DNA from: Phycisphaerae bacterium
Lineage (GTDB): Bacteria; Planctomycetota; Phycisphaerae; UBA1845
Direction: 5' to 3'
DNA length: 64,000 nucleotides
NCBI GenBank assembly: GCA_029260215.1
Contig: JAJDDQ010000076.1
Coordinates: forward strand, 42,455-106,454
Positions 1 to 9,649 of the stretch are shown here, piece after piece; the stretch's first letter is position 1, and each line of letters begins with the position of its first letter. The notes beneath the pieces were generated by a model. It had not been told where the DNA came from and did not search any database. It saw nothing but the letters and a program-made list of their open reading frames with translations. The position numbers and the translations under genes are program-made.

Positions 1-778
1 ATTGCGGGCAGCCCTCCCGCCCGCGCCGCGTCATGCGCGTCAGCGTCGTCGCGTATTGAATCACATGATCGCTGCATGGCACGCGACGAACAATCTCCTG
101 CAAACGCAAAATTTCCTCCGCGCCGAGATGCGGCTGCACCGCCTCCGAATCGCCCGAGGTGGTCAGCTTGACGATTTCGCGCTCTTCTTCTTCCGTCGGA
201 TAGTCCACAAGAATCTTGAACATGAACCGATCGAGCTGCGCCTCGGGAAGCGGGTACGTGCCTTCCTGCTCGATCGGATTCTGGGTGGCCAACACAAAAA
301 ACGGCGACGGCAACGTGTGCGTCACCCCGCCGACCGTCACCTGCTGCTCCTGCATAGCCTCCAGCAACGCGGATTGCGTCTTCGGCGGCGTGCGGTTCAC
401 CTCATCAGCCAACACGACGTTGGCGAACAAAGGCCCTTTCACAAATCGCAACGATCGCTTGCCGCTGGACTTGTCCTCTTCGATGAGTTCCGTCCCGGTA
501 ATGTCCGACGGCATCAGGTCCGGCGTGAACTGTACGCGCGAGAACGACAACTCCAGCGTCTGAGCCACCGTGCGTATCAACAGCGTCTTCGCCAAGCCGG
601 GCACGCCTTCCAAAATGCAGTGCCCGCGACAGAACAGCGCGATCAGCAATTCGTCGACGACGCGCTCCTGCCCGACGACGACCTTGCCCAACTCGCCGCG
701 AATACGCTCGTACGCTTCACGCAGGCGCTCGACGGCGGCTACATCCCCTCCCGAGCCTTCCGGCATCGATTCAGCCAT
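1..778 (-). CDS. MoxR-family AAA ATPase (partial, runs off window start)
   Basis: Reverse-strand translation gives [75 protein letters not shown]...[34 protein letters not shown], typical MoxR Walker A/sensor motifs. Not listed in the ORF track because it is open at the edge. Confidence 0.93.
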   Translation of the reverse strand, partial: MAESMPEGSGGDVAAVERLREAYERIRGELGKVVVGQERVVDELLIALFCRGHCILEGVPGLAKTLLIRTVAQTLELSFSRVQFTPDLMPSDITGTELIEEDKSSGKRSLRFVKGPLFANVVLADEVNRTPPKTQSALLEAMQEQQVTVGGVTHTLPSPFFVLATQNPIEQEGTYPLPEAQLDRFMFKILVDYPTEEEEREIVKLTTSGDSEAVQPHLGAEEILRLQEIVRRVPCSDHVIQYATTLTRMTRRGREGCPQ

Positions 779-1171
779 ATCTGATTCTCACTCCCGCTCG
801 CACACCGCCCGGCGAACGAATTCCAAAAAAACAGCGACACTGATTCTATCGGGCGACAATGCCCCGGACCAACGCCGCTTTTCAGCGAATCCGCCGATTG
901 CAGCCGGGCCGCTGTCCACCGGCACCTTGCGCAGCGCCTCGAAGTGCTCACAATTGCAACAAAAAGATCATCGCCTCACCTAACGTCATAGGGCGCAAGA
1001 GGTCGTCGCGAAGAAAAATTCTCGCGTCCGCCGCCGTTCTTCGCTAAAATTGCCGTGCATTGAAAGAAATCGTAACGGACCGCGTACCCCCGTTGTCTCG
1101 CGGTCTCGTCTACCAACGACGGGCGGGCAATTGATAAGAGTCTACTTTTCTCTCCGGGAGGAGCCTTGATC

Positions 1172-2797
1172 ATGATCGTTCGTTTCACCATGTGCCTGTT
1201 TTGTTGCGCAGCCATCGCCGGTGCCGATACCTTCACACTCGATATCGTGCTCCCGTCTGGGAACAATGCGCAACTCGGCGTGCCGCTTCCGATCGAAATC
1301 CGAGGCCTGCTGACCAATGACGCACCGGGCAACGACGGCTTGGCGTGCGTGACGCTCGACGTGACCATGAGCGGGCCCGAAGCGGTCAACCTCTCGCAGG
1401 CCATCATGTGGGGGCCGCCGGCGGATCAATCCATGGACAATTTCGCCCAACCGCTCGGTTACGACGCCAACTACAGTGGTACCGGAATCGGCGATGATCT
1501 TGTACAAGCCGGCGGCGCACAAAACACATTCGGAAACAACCCCGGCCAATTTCCGAATCTCGCATTTCCCTCAGCCGAGTTCATCGACCTCAACATAGGC
1601 CACTCAGAACAGGTGATTCTCGAAGGCACGATCACCTTTCCGCTGAGCTTGAACCCGATGGCGGGCGGCGACACCTACACGCTCAGCGTTCAGAGCATTC
1701 TTGCGAATGTCCTGGGCAGCGGCCAAATGGCTGGTTCGTTCGGTGTCTACGCGGTCGAATCCGCCACCGGCGTCGCGGGCGCTCCTGTCGATATCGTCCT
1801 CGGTGGCGCGGGTGCGGGCTGTGCCGCGACGGCGGAGTGCGCTGACGTCGTGGACAACGACGGCACGTGCATGACACCGCCGTGCGGACCTGACGCTACG
1901 ACGGATGATGCCTGCCTGTGGTGGTCGTGCGGTGGCGGGACGTGTTCAAACGATCCGACGCAACCCTGTGACGCGGACAGCGATTGCGGCGCGGGCAACT
2001 CCTGCACACTGGGTGCTGCCAACGCCTGCACGTCGTTCGCATTGGTCGAGCCGTCAGATATGGGTGGGCCGTTCAACAACTGCGAGCCGGACGGATTCTG
2101 CAACAACGCGGACGCCAATCAGGCTCTGCTGTGCTTCGCGACGGCATCACCGTGCGAGAGTATCAACATTGACGCCGGCGGCCCGTTTGGCGATTGCGCT
2201 CCCGACGGATTCTGCAACTTGTTCGATGCGAACCACGCACTGGCCTGTTTCGCAACCGACAATCCGTGCAATTGCACCGGCGGCCCGTCTCCGACGATCG
2301 CGCCGAGCATCGCCAGCTCGACATCGCTGACTGCGAAAGCCGATAGTAAGCGCGTTTCGCCAGGGTCGCGCGTTTCGTTCGACGTCTTCACAGACGCCGC
2401 CATCGGAAAATTGTCCGGGTACCAACTGCACGCCCAAATCAGTGGTGGCGATCAAGGCCAACTGGAACTCGTCGATATCGTCATTGACGACCGTCGCGAT
2501 CATGTGTTCGCCGGCGCGCACGGTATCTTCGAATCGTTCAATGTCGCCAACGGCCAAATGCTCGCCGGGCTGTTCGACGAATCTGTTTCAACGAAGGCGA
2601 GCGGATATCTCGCAACCTTTGTCTACAGCGTATCGCCCCGAGCTTCCGGCACATTCGTGTTCGACGTGCTGCACGATTCCGCCATTGGGGATCAGACGTT
2701 CTTCGTCGGAGCCACGGATCGAGACAAGATCAGGATCGCCGGAACAAACCCTGCCGTCGTGGTGATCGCAAACACTCAGAAACTGTCGCGTCGTTAG
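1172..2797 (+). CDS. Secreted protein with Cys-rich segment and two dockerin-like Ca-binding loops
   Basis: ORF 1166..2797 with ATG at 1172 after a GGGAGGAG SD-like sequence; N-terminal signal peptide; repeats GGPFNNCEPDGFCNNADANQALLCFA and GGPFGDCAPDGFCNLFDANHALACFA. Confidence 0.8.
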   Translation: MIVRFTMCLFCCAAIAGADTFTLDIVLPSGNNAQLGVPLPIEIRGLLTNDAPGNDGLACVTLDVTMSGPEAVNLSQAIMWGPPADQSMDNFAQPLGYDANYSGTGIGDDLVQAGGAQNTFGNNPGQFPNLAFPSAEFIDLNIGHSEQVILEGTITFPLSLNPMAGGDTYTLSVQSILANVLGSGQMAGSFGVYAVESATGVAGAPVDIVLGGAGAGCAATAECADVVDNDGTCMTPPCGPDATTDDACLWWSCGGGTCSNDPTQPCDADSDCGAGNSCTLGAANACTSFALVEPSDMGGPFNNCEPDGFCNNADANQALLCFATASPCESINIDAGGPFGDCAPDGFCNLFDANHALACFATDNPCNCTGGPSPTIAPSIASSTSLTAKADSKRVSPGSRVSFDVFTDAAIGKLSGYQLHAQISGGDQGQLELVDIVIDDRRDHVFAGAHGIFESFNVANGQMLAGLFDESVSTKASGYLATFVYSVSPRASGTFVFDVLHDSAIGDQTFFVGATDRDKIRIAGTNPAVVVIANTQKLSRR

Positions 2798-2910
2798 CAG
2801 GTTGCCGTCAGGCCAAGACGGGGCATGCGACCGCTCGCCCCGCTACTCCGCCGTCGCCGTAATGCGATCCTGTGATTCGCTGACAGCATTCCGGGGGGCC
2901 ATGCGATTGC

Positions 2911-2940
2911 GACTCGCGAGAAGTTCGCGGCTCGTTGGGC
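2911..2940. repeat. Intergenic repeat copy 1 (core GAAGTTCGCGGCTCGTTGGG)
   Basis: Core is near-identical to 42389..42408 (one mismatch over 20 nt); both copies intergenic. Confidence 0.5.
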
Positions 2941-2956
2941 TCAGATTGACGCTGCT

Positions 2957-3781
2957 TTAGCGTACGTTGGTTCGGCTGAACAGGACGCGACCTCGGTCGT
3001 CCTTTAGGTCAACGTCGGTGACAAGATCATAGACAAACTGGAATCCGAGCGATCGGGGGACGATCTGGTTGATGTAGCTGTCGACGAATTGTCCAACCTT
3101 TGCGATGGTGCTCTTGGGTACGAATACGACGTCGTACGGTTCCAGTATGAGGCCTGAAGCTTCGCCGCTTCGGATTTGTTTGAGATTGACGGCCAGCACA
3201 CGGGGCGCTTCGCCGGGTGTTGCACGCAGCACGAGTACGTTGCTTTCCTCGGCGGTGGAACGCACGTTGCCGCTTTGAATCACGGCTTGGAGCAGGGTGG
3301 TAGGTCTGGAAAGCGAAATCATCTGCGGCACGTTGACCTCGCCGCCGATGTAGGCGACGTGGCCAAAGGACCGATGCACAATCACGGCGATTTCCGGCTC
3401 CTTCAATTCGCCGGAATAGGATACGACCAGTTCGCCGGCCAACGCCGTCGGCGTTTTTCCCGCAACCTCCACATCGTGCAACAACGGAAGCGAGATCCTG
3501 CCGTCCGGCCTGACTTCCATACGCTGATTGAAATTGGGGTGAAAAGCGAAGCTGATGACGAGTTCATCGCCGGGCGCGATGGCGTACTCCCGCTCCTGCT
3601 CGGGTGGCTTTTCCAGTACAGCCACCTCGCGCACGGCGGATTGGAACTTCGCGCCCTCTTTTTTGGTATTGGCGCATCCCGCGATGACCCAAACCAGAGC
3701 CAAAGCCAATGTCAAACGTGCTGCATGACGCACTAGCATTCGTCCCTCGCTCTGAATCAAGCGGAAAATTCCGTCAAACAT
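2957..3781 (-). CDS. Polysaccharide biosynthesis/export lipoprotein (Wza-like, SLBB)
   Basis: Lipobox VIAGC; YAIAPGDELVISFAFHPNFNQRMEVRPDGRISLPLL typical of Poly_export; start overlaps upstream stop (ATG...TGA). Confidence 0.9.
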   Translation of the reverse strand: MFDGIFRLIQSEGRMLVRHAARLTLALALVWVIAGCANTKKEGAKFQSAVREVAVLEKPPEQEREYAIAPGDELVISFAFHPNFNQRMEVRPDGRISLPLLHDVEVAGKTPTALAGELVVSYSGELKEPEIAVIVHRSFGHVAYIGGEVNVPQMISLSRPTTLLQAVIQSGNVRSTAEESNVLVLRATPGEAPRVLAVNLKQIRSGEASGLILEPYDVVFVPKSTIAKVGQFVDSYINQIVPRSLGFQFVYDLVTDVDLKDDRGRVLFSRTNVR

Positions 3782-5078
3782 CCTTGAATTTCAACATCCG
3801 GCGAAGGATCGTACGGCGATTGGCACCGAGCCCCTTCGTTCCGCCAAGCTGGACCAGGCTGTGAAAGACCGCATTCTTGGTCACGTAGTTGCAGTTGTCG
3901 CATTCGCAACCACCAATCGATTGTATTCCGTTTTTCGGGATATCGCGACACGCCTTGCGATAGGCTTCGTAGGTCGGCCCGTTCCAAATCTCTCGGAACG
4001 ACTGCTTGCTGAGTTCCCCGAGCACGTCCTTGCATTGGCAGCAGCCGCGTACGTATCCCTCGCAGGTAATCAGGCAAAAATACCAGGGCACGTAGCAGGG
4101 CGTGTGTTCGTAAACCAGGGCGCTCGCCTCGCGATAGTCCAACTGCTCCAGCGGAAGCACGTCCTTGATATCGAGATTCGTGTTGATGCCGAGGCGGAGC
4201 GCTTCCTCCTTGGCCTCCGCCATGCAGGCTTCGAGGGCTTTTTCGTCGCGCGGGGCGTGCGGCGTGCTCACCTCATGCTTGAGCAGCCGCTTGAAAAGAA
4301 CCGCGTTCATGCCCGCTTCGGCGGCATGCTGGACGGCTAGTTTTGCGTCGCGGTAGTTCTGCTCCATGACGACGAATCCGTAGAGCAGATAGGGCACAGG
4401 TGTGCCTGCCCGTTCTCGCGCATCGGCGATGGCCCGTGCGGAGGTGAGGATCTTCTCGAAATCCCCCTGAGCGCTGCCGTCGATTTCGACGTGTGAATCC
4501 GGGGTTGCGGCGTTGAGACTCAGGCGGAGCGTTCTCACGCCGAGTTGAACCAGCGTCTTGGCCCACTCCTCATTCAGCAGCGCTCCGTGCGTATAGAGGT
4601 TGACTTCGATGTTGCGGCGGCGGAACAACTCGATGAACTCCGCAGCGTGCGGATGCAAAAGGGGTTCGCCGCGTCCGATCAGCTCAACGCTTAAAGTACC
4701 CATGCGCGCCAAATCGGCGGCCAACTCCTCAGCCACCTCCAGCGGCATGATCTTTCGACCGTCACCGATGGTTGTGGCGGTGAGTTCCGCGTCGGCGTGG
4801 TCGCGACAGAATTTGCAGGAGTAGTTGCAGGCGCTGACCGGCTCGACCTGCGCGTACAACGGGCCTCCGAAAGCCTTTGAGCGTGTTTTGGCGCCGCACC
4901 AGACTCTGGCGAACGAGCCGAGCCGGCGTGCGTGCCGTCCGAGCTTGCCAAACCCGCCGGACGAGTTGTATTTGACCACAAGCGGGCTGCCGTTTTCCGT
5001 GTGCGCCGCACGCTTTGGTCTCGCGTCCTTATCCAACCGAAGCGACTCAGAGCTGTGATCTAAGATGCCATCCGACAT
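3774..5078 (-). CDS. Radical SAM protein with SPASM-like C-terminus
   Basis: CX3CX2C motif CNYSCKFC; C-terminal Cys cluster CEGYVRGCCQCKDV...GGCECDNCNY. ATG at 5078 (MSDGILDH). Confidence 0.85.
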   Translation of the reverse strand: MSDGILDHSSESLRLDKDARPKRAAHTENGSPLVVKYNSSGGFGKLGRHARRLGSFARVWCGAKTRSKAFGGPLYAQVEPVSACNYSCKFCRDHADAELTATTIGDGRKIMPLEVAEELAADLARMGTLSVELIGRGEPLLHPHAAEFIELFRRRNIEVNLYTHGALLNEEWAKTLVQLGVRTLRLSLNAATPDSHVEIDGSAQGDFEKILTSARAIADARERAGTPVPYLLYGFVVMEQNYRDAKLAVQHAAEAGMNAVLFKRLLKHEVSTPHAPRDEKALEACMAEAKEEALRLGINTNLDIKDVLPLEQLDYREASALVYEHTPCYVPWYFCLITCEGYVRGCCQCKDVLGELSKQSFREIWNGPTYEAYRKACRDIPKNGIQSIGGCECDNCNYVTKNAVFHSLVQLGGTKGLGANRRTILRRMLKFKDV

Positions 5079-5291
5079 TATCCATACCCCCCTTGGACCG
5101 CCGCCGTTGAATCCAGCGCCAGTACCCCATCGACAGGTTTTTCGCGGTAGCGGCCCGACCCAAGATTGCACCGCACACCACCCAGTATCCCCCCAGAGTA
5201 CAGCATACGCCTGCGAAATGGTAGCGGCGGCGTGCGAATCAGGTCACCGTCGCCCCGGCGGACGCATCATGAGCGGTTAGACGTTTCCGCA

Positions 5292-7613
5292 TTATTCATC
5301 CACATTCCGTGTAACGCGTCCCGAGCGATCCCGCGTAACTTGCCACGAATCGCCATCCTCGAGCGCAATACGGTACGTGCCGGGCATCGTCGGCAGACGA
5401 AGCCCTCCGCTGGAATCAACGGTTACACGGGTGCTTCGCTTGAGTTTGGAAATCACCGATTCCAGCTGCGAGAGGACCGGTTTCGATCGTCGCGACGACG
5501 TGTATAGCCCTCCGTCGCGGTTCCAAGGCTCGCTGTCGGTGATGCTCCACCACACCCAGCCGATAATCTGCGGTTTGCTCATGGCGAGAAGAAGCGTCTC
5601 GACGGCGGCGTCGGCTTGTGACTGCTCGCTCCACGGCCCCCAGGCGAAGCCGTTTTTGTCGCCGCGTTTGGTGCTGCCGGGGAAGTTGCATTCGCTGATG
5701 ATTATCGGAAGTCCCAAATCTGTAAGGCTGTCCCAATAACGGTTGGTGTCGAGCAAATCGCGACACGGCTCAGCTACGTCGAGTTTGAATTTCGGCTGAT
5801 CCACGCGCAGGCCCGGGTACCATTCGAGACCGAACACGTCGGGCTTGTGTTTGGTCTGCAACAGGCGTGAAAAGAATTGCCGCGTGCTGAGCACAATTCG
5901 GGCGGATGGCGGCCTGCTTGCTTCCAAGCCTCGCTCCCAATCATAATCGTTCACCATCATTTTCGCCCCGGGCAGGCGAGATCGAAGCTCGCCGACGAGA
6001 TCGGAAACCATGTCGGCACGGTCGTGGAACATCATGTCGCCGTACGCGTTGCTGGACGGTTCGTTGATCGCCTCCCAAAGACAGATGGCGGATCCCATGC
6101 GCCGGCCATAGTCGGCTGCGACAGTTTCCAACTGTTTTTTTGCAGCGTTTGTGAGGGATGCGCCTTTCAAACTTTTGACATTTTTGGGAAGGCTGGATTG
6201 AACGATGCTGTGCGCCTGAAGCCGATAGCCCAGCTCGACCAAGTTGGAGAAACACAGTGTCTTATCCCAATTTCGGGGATTGTATTGGCCATCGTCGCCG
6301 ACGAGCTGGTCCCAAAACAGCGGGAGGACATAGAGATTGAAGCCGGCTTTGCGGAGTTGGGCGTAGTAGGATTCGACTTCTTTGGCTGGGGTGCGATCGA
6401 ACACGAATCCGAAGGATTGGCCCATGCCGATGTGGAATTCCGGCTCGATAAGCTGAACGGTTGCGACGGTGCCCGGCTTCAGCATGCCCGGCTTGGGCGC
6501 GGGAATCCTAACCGATGGCCCTGGTTGGGTTTGCGCCTCGACCACGCGCTGCGATCGGCTTCGGACAGCTTCACGACTCAGGCGAAGCAATTTGTCCAGG
6601 ATTCGGTCCGCAGCGGCTGCCTGTTGCTTCAGGGAAGTCAGGTTTTCGACGTCGGCCAGCTCGCGCGCTAATACGCGGATTTGCTTGGTATAGGGTGATG
6701 CGGAATCCCGGCTGTCGTAGTCTTGCAGGTGACGCAGGCGCGTGTGGGCCAACTCAAGGTTGAGCAAAACAACGCCGTCGCGACGAGCTTGCTGAACCCC
6801 CCTGCCGCGACCGTCGGCCTGGAGCCAGAGATTAAATTCAGAGCCAACGGGCCAAAACAAGACCTCAGCGACGGCGGGTTTCTTCATATCGAATTTGAGC
6901 GTTGGAACGTTTGTGGCCCGCCCGTCGATGTCCACCGATCGCTCGACCACGCTCATTGAGACGGCGTCCCCTTGCATATCGGTCAGAAAACACCACGCGC
7001 CCGCGGACGTCCCGCGCTGGACCATCTGCTGCAAGCTCAAAACGCGGCCATCGCCGTCAAACGCGACCAGCGGAACGACGTCCTCCCTGGCTGGCCGTGT
7101 GGACGCGGTTTTTCCGTGCGTTGACATGCCCTTGATCGCAATGAATCGTTTTCCGCGTGCACCGCCGTCCTTGCCTGAAAGATCGACGATGAACACGCGG
7201 TCCAGCATCGCAGGATTAAGTCGGCCTGTGGTGCCGGCACCGAACGGGTTCAGGTCTGCGATTTTTAAGTGAACGCGCTGCCAAGTGCGTGAAACGTTGA
7301 AATGCGTGAGGAATATCTTCTTGTCCGTCTGGTCGAATCGGATGAACAACGGCCCGTCGCGATCGCTCTTCACGTCGAAGGAAAGTTGCTTCATCGCTTT
7401 CCACGAACGGTTGGCTGCACAGGTGATGGTCGAAGGCTCTTGGCTGTAGTCGAATCGCCAGTTGAGTACGCGCGCGTTGCCGTCGCGGTCCGCCGCCAAC
7501 TTTCCGGAGAGCGCGACCCATCCGTCAGCGGGGTCGTCTCGATTATCGGACAAAGCGGGTTTGCAGCCGGTCAGGAGTACACACAGAAACCCCGTGCATA
7601 CTTTAGCGCTCAT
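5292..7613 (-). CDS. Secreted lipoprotein, GH-A clan (GH10-like) glycoside hydrolase with N-terminal accessory domain
   Basis: MSAKVCTGFLCVLLTGC lipobox; LWEAINEPSSNAYGD (acid/base-like), DVFGLEWYPG, IIISECNFPGS (nucleophile-like); N-terminal domain shared with the protein at 14479..17082. Confidence 0.7.
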   Translation of the reverse strand: MSAKVCTGFLCVLLTGCKPALSDNRDDPADGWVALSGKLAADRDGNARVLNWRFDYSQEPSTITCAANRSWKAMKQLSFDVKSDRDGPLFIRFDQTDKKIFLTHFNVSRTWQRVHLKIADLNPFGAGTTGRLNPAMLDRVFIVDLSGKDGGARGKRFIAIKGMSTHGKTASTRPAREDVVPLVAFDGDGRVLSLQQMVQRGTSAGAWCFLTDMQGDAVSMSVVERSVDIDGRATNVPTLKFDMKKPAVAEVLFWPVGSEFNLWLQADGRGRGVQQARRDGVVLLNLELAHTRLRHLQDYDSRDSASPYTKQIRVLARELADVENLTSLKQQAAAADRILDKLLRLSREAVRSRSQRVVEAQTQPGPSVRIPAPKPGMLKPGTVATVQLIEPEFHIGMGQSFGFVFDRTPAKEVESYYAQLRKAGFNLYVLPLFWDQLVGDDGQYNPRNWDKTLCFSNLVELGYRLQAHSIVQSSLPKNVKSLKGASLTNAAKKQLETVAADYGRRMGSAICLWEAINEPSSNAYGDMMFHDRADMVSDLVGELRSRLPGAKMMVNDYDWERGLEASRPPSARIVLSTRQFFSRLLQTKHKPDVFGLEWYPGLRVDQPKFKLDVAEPCRDLLDTNRYWDSLTDLGLPIIISECNFPGSTKRGDKNGFAWGPWSEQSQADAAVETLLLAMSKPQIIGWVWWSITDSEPWNRDGGLYTSSRRSKPVLSQLESVISKLKRSTRVTVDSSGGLRLPTMPGTYRIALEDGDSWQVTRDRSGRVTRNVDE

Positions 7614-7691
7614 GTTTTTTCGGGATCGTATCGCTTCGCGCATTCGGGGACTCCGCTGAATTTTTCACGATCCTCCGGGTAATTCTGTACG

Positions 7692-8753
7692 TTACGCGCC
7701 GCCGGGTTTGACGCCCTTGATCAACGTCGTGACGCCCATGAATCGGCCTGGGAGCATCCACTCCAGCATGTTGATGATGCCCATCCCCAGTTTTTCGGGG
7801 AACATCAGGAGAATCCGCTTGGACATGGGCACTTTGATTCCGAACTCGATCCGCTCGACGCGGAACCCCGCAACTCTCAGGTAGTTGGCCAACTCCTTGT
7901 GGTCCAACGGGTTGTCGAAAAAATCCTCGCTGGGGCCTGGGTCTCTGCGCAGGAGTGCCCGCAGGGCGATTCGGATGCGGTGAAAACGCTCGTATGGGCC
8001 TCGGTTGGGCGTGCTGATCAAGACCTGTCCGTTGGGTGTGAGCACGCGGAACATCTCGTTGGCACAGGTTTGGGGATTGGGCACGTGTTCCATGCACTCG
8101 GCGCTGAGAATCCCGTTGATGCTGCCGTCTTTCAGCGGCAGATTTTCGCCGTCGCCCAGGGCGGGCATGATGTCGGCGTTGGATTCGTCCTTCTGCCGCG
8201 CACGCACGAACTGCACATGCTCCGGAAGAACATCCACGCAGACGCCCTGAATCCCCATATCCGGATTCTTATTCAGGAGATCGAAGGTCAGGTAGCCCAC
8301 GCCGCTGCCGAGATCGAGTACCGTGTCGCCGCGTGCGACGGCGAGAAGCTCGAGCATGCGTCCTTTGGTGTATTTGGATTCGTACTCGCTCACCAGTTGT
8401 GCGACGCGCGGCGGATACCCCAGCCTCTTTTCGAGCCACTCGGCATGCGAGGTGTATAGGCCGCTGTCGGGCATCAGGTTCACGAATTCCGACGCGATCC
8501 AGGTTTCGCCGTGATCGGACTTTTGGCCATCGGCGCCGATATGGAAGCAGTAGACGCCGCCCTTGATCGGATAGCGCTCGCCGCACCCTCGACACTTCAA
8601 CTCACCCTCGACCACGCCGGCTTTGTCTTCGGACTGCACATTGAGGTCGATGGAGTCTGCGTGACACTTGCAACAGCGCAGTTTCTCTGTCCAGCGACTG
8701 TGAATCGAATTTGCTTTCTGTTCGTTTTGACTCATTTTGTTACCAAGACACAT
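7692..8753 (-). CDS. Class I SAM-dependent methyltransferase with N-terminal Trm112/zinc-ribbon-like segment
   Basis: CCKCHADS...CRGCGERYPIKGGVYCF then DTVLDLGSGVGYLTFDLL, LSAECMEHVPNP. Confidence 0.87.
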   Translation of the reverse strand: MCLGNKMSQNEQKANSIHSRWTEKLRCCKCHADSIDLNVQSEDKAGVVEGELKCRGCGERYPIKGGVYCFHIGADGQKSDHGETWIASEFVNLMPDSGLYTSHAEWLEKRLGYPPRVAQLVSEYESKYTKGRMLELLAVARGDTVLDLGSGVGYLTFDLLNKNPDMGIQGVCVDVLPEHVQFVRARQKDESNADIMPALGDGENLPLKDGSINGILSAECMEHVPNPQTCANEMFRVLTPNGQVLISTPNRGPYERFHRIRIALRALLRRDPGPSEDFFDNPLDHKELANYLRVAGFRVERIEFGIKVPMSKRILLMFPEKLGMGIINMLEWMLPGRFMGVTTLIKGVKPGGA

Positions 8754-9649
8754 AACCAGGGGTTGGCGAAACTCCCGCGCAAGACGGGCCAGCTTCCAAT
8801 CGTGTTGAAATACAAGTTTGCGGCTTTACAGCCGAGACGCTGCGTGAGCGTGCGGTTGAGTCGCAGAAAACCCCAGTACCCGCGAATGGGCAGGGCACGC
8901 AGCGATTCACACCCGCACTGCTCGACAAAAAGGTAACGGAAATCCTTCATGCTTTGCAGGAACGGATCCCAAGGCCAATGAAACCTGAAGGGGTTGGATT
9001 CGGTGTTTCGATGAAACAGATCGAACGGGAACAGGCGGTTGGGGCCTGTATAATTTATCATGCCTCCGGGTCGTGTGACGCGCACGCTGCCCGAAACGAA
9101 ATCCAACCGGGCCTGCTCGTGACCCGGTGACGGACTCCGCGCGTCGCCGTCGCAACCGACATGCTCAAGAACGCCGGCGGAGAAGATGAAATCGAACGTG
9201 TCGTCGGGGAACGGCATGGCTTGCCCGTTGGCGATCACGAGGTTCTGCGGGTACTTCCTCCGTTTCCAGTGCATCGCCCGGTGCCCCGAATCGACACCCC
9301 ACGCGTCGTACCCCGCATCGCGAAGCAGATCGACACTTTTTGCGACGCCGCTGCCGACATCCAACACCCGAACACTGCCCGACGGCGCGTTCGGGAAAAG
9401 CTCGTTGAGCAGCGGAATCAGGTAGCCCGTCATGGTGACTTCGGCGGTTTTCTCCTCGTGCAAAGCCCGCTCGACGTTGTCCTGATCCGCGAACCCTTCG
9501 CCTTCCAGGAAGTTCGTGTAGCCCAGCTTGGCTGTCTCGTAGGTCTTTTCGCAGCCGGGACACTGCCACCCGCGCTCGACTTTTGTCAGCGGGCCGCAGC
9601 AGATGGGGCAGGCGAACTCGACCGTGCTTGTTACGCACTCGTTGCTCAT
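8732..9649 (-). CDS. Class I SAM-dependent methyltransferase with N-terminal zinc-ribbon-like segment
   Basis: CPICCGPLTKVERGWQCPGCEKTYE; VRVLDVGSGVAKSVDLLRDAGYDAWGVD; FIFSAGVLEHVGCDG. Confidence 0.85.
   Translation of the reverse strand: MSNECVTSTVEFACPICCGPLTKVERGWQCPGCEKTYETAKLGYTNFLEGEGFADQDNVERALHEEKTAEVTMTGYLIPLLNELFPNAPSGSVRVLDVGSGVAKSVDLLRDAGYDAWGVDSGHRAMHWKRRKYPQNLVIANGQAMPFPDDTFDFIFSAGVLEHVGCDGDARSPSPGHEQARLDFVSGSVRVTRPGGMINYTGPNRLFPFDLFHRNTESNPFRFHWPWDPFLQSMKDFRYLFVEQCGCESLRALPIRGYWGFLRLNRTLTQRLGCKAANLYFNTIGSWPVLRGSFANPWLCVLVTK

Noticed and set aside
2-784. Plus-strand 260-aa ORF at window start
   Set aside because: Arg/His-rich translation antisense to a clear MoxR ATPase on the minus strand; a high-GC shadow ORF.
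2821-2866. Possible GC-rich hairpin terminator CGGGGC...GCCCCG after the gene at 1172..2797
   Set aside because: Only a 6-bp stem with a long loop and no T-tract; too weak to call.
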